From positions 19,641 to 83,640 of the forward strand of contig JAFGJO010000036.1 of assembly GCA_016929065.1 (NCBI GenBank): DNA of 64,000 bases, read 5' to 3'. The position numbers and the translations under genes are program-made. The DNA is from Spirochaetales bacterium. GTDB lineage: Bacteria > Spirochaetota > Spirochaetia > SZUA-6 > RPPD01. Shown here piece after piece: positions 63,446-64,000 of this stretch (its first letter is position 1; each line of letters opens with the position of its first letter). The notes beneath the pieces were generated by a model. That model was not told the origin of the DNA. It worked only from the letters and a program-made list of their open reading frames with translations, and made no database searches.

Positions 63446-63843
63446 CCCCGGATAAAGATTTTACAGCGCTGTTGAAAAAAGCCCGGGAAAAATTAAAAAC
63501 AGCATTGATAGATATGGAAAATAAAAGATTTGAAGATTCCATATCAAGATCTTATTATGCTGTATATCATGCGATTTCTGCTTGTCTGTTATCAAAAGAT
63601 TTGGTTTTCTCAAGTCATAATCAAACAATTGGAGCTTTTAACAAGGAATTTATCCGGCAAGGGATTTTTAAAAAAGAGTTTACAAAAATCATACAATCGA
63701 TGTTTGAAGACAGGCAATCCGGTGATTATGATGCATATTTTGAATCTGATGAAGGACAGGCAAAAAAACATTATGATAATGCTGGGATTATCATTGAGAG
63801 TATTAAAGAGTATCTGGACAGATGGAATGGCACCGCCCATTAA
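63436..63843 (+). CDS. HEPN-domain protein (toxin-like)
   Basis: 135 residues, helical HEPN domain. SISRSYYAVYHAISACLLS matches the Rx(4-6)H RNase-type motif region of HI0074-like HEPN proteins, and the C-terminal half is the usual four-helix part. With the overlapping MNT gene it forms a two-gene toxin-antitoxin-like unit; whether it is active as RNase is not shown. Repeat remnants flank the pair. Confidence 0.82.
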   Translation: MHMTPDKDFTALLKKAREKLKTALIDMENKRFEDSISRSYYAVYHAISACLLSKDLVFSSHNQTIGAFNKEFIRQGIFKKEFTKIIQSMFEDRQSGDYDAYFESDEGQAKKHYDNAGIIIESIKEYLDRWNGTAH

Positions 63844-63853
63844 TAAAAATCAT

Positions 63854-63980
63854 CTTTGTGTTCTTCGTGCTCCTTGTGTGAGCCTCTCGAAGAAAGATCT
63901 TTCACAAAGTGTACAAACAGACTGTGTGAAAACCTCCGAGAAAATAACCGCTGATTTCGCTGATTCAAAGATGATTAATT
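63854..63980. repeat. Dispersed intergenic repeats at the right edge
   Basis: CTTTGTGTTCTTCGTGCTCC (63854-63873), an imperfect hairpin TTCACAAAGT/ACTGTGTGAA (63901-63930), and TAACCGCTGATTTCGCTGAT (63945-63964). They are degenerate members of intergenic repeat types common in environmental genomes. The window ends 36 bases later. Confidence 0.5.
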
Positions 63981-64000
63981 TTACGGAATAGTCAGTATTA

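Noticed and set aside
1..64000. tRNA, rRNA or CRISPR array
   Set aside because: No cloverleaf arms, rRNA-like stretch or regularly spaced repeats were recognised by eye; a tRNAscan or Infernal run could still find a small RNA.

Overview
The window looks like chromosomal DNA of a spirochaete (phylum Spirochaetota). This is inference from gene content. The markers are a class I lysyl-tRNA synthetase at the left edge, a TIGR03546/TIGR03545-type membrane gene pair at 60.2-62.9 kb, a single-chain acetyl-CoA carboxylase-like giant, several lipoproteins with relaxed lipoboxes, PilZ proteins, a multi-TM chemotaxis receptor, and many secreted proteins with N-terminal signal peptides. No rRNA, tRNA, CRISPR array, transposase or integrase was recognised.

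Layout. 0-5 kb: lysS (partial), two small lipoproteins, a LysR regulator divergent from a dapA-like gene, and lgt. 4.8-11 kb: a sulfotransferase-like membrane protein, a cluster of three hairpins, then a signalling block (chemotaxis receptor, HDOD protein, PP2C phosphatase, STAS protein). 11-15 kb: pyrK-pyrD, two small beta-barrel-like secreted proteins, trxB. 15-19.3 kb: two secreted proteins, a transglutaminase-fold/TPR protein and a clostripain-like lipoprotein. 19.5-26.7 kb: methyltransferase, DUF4143-type ATPase, lipoprotein, ttcA, ankyrin membrane protein, and clpP-purC as an overlapping pair. 26.7-34.3 kb: SH3b lipoprotein, two-gene ABC exporter, P-loop kinase, dCMP deaminase, lysoplasmalogenase-like protein, B12/radical SAM protein, FHA-GGDEF protein. 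34.4-44.3 kb: outer-membrane-like protein, hydantoinase, aminotransferase, the 1826-residue carboxylase, CPBP protease.

44.3-50.4 kb is an accessory-like, repeat-rich, partly AT-rich stretch: an odd signal peptidase, a NERD protein, a BamE-like protein, a truncated HsdR, a HEXXH protein and long hairpin-bearing gaps. 50.4-64 kb returns to core genes: PilZ, HEAT-like protein, comEC, rsmA, a CDP-alcohol phosphatidyltransferase fused to a Vps62-like domain, a second PilZ, rarA with an extra C-terminal domain, a lipoprotein with a duplicated 3' end, the TIGR03545/TIGR03546 pair, and an MNT-HEPN pair between repeats at the right edge.

Two cross-cutting observations stand out. First, at least ten genes without a Shine-Dalgarno have a -35/-10 promoter whose -10 box ends only 6-12 bases before the start codon, so leaderless or near-leaderless transcription seems common here. 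Second, the gaps are rich in structured inverted repeats, including a 44-bp element present twice with identical flanks and a different hairpin loop, and a perfect 18+4+18 palindrome overlapping a promoter.
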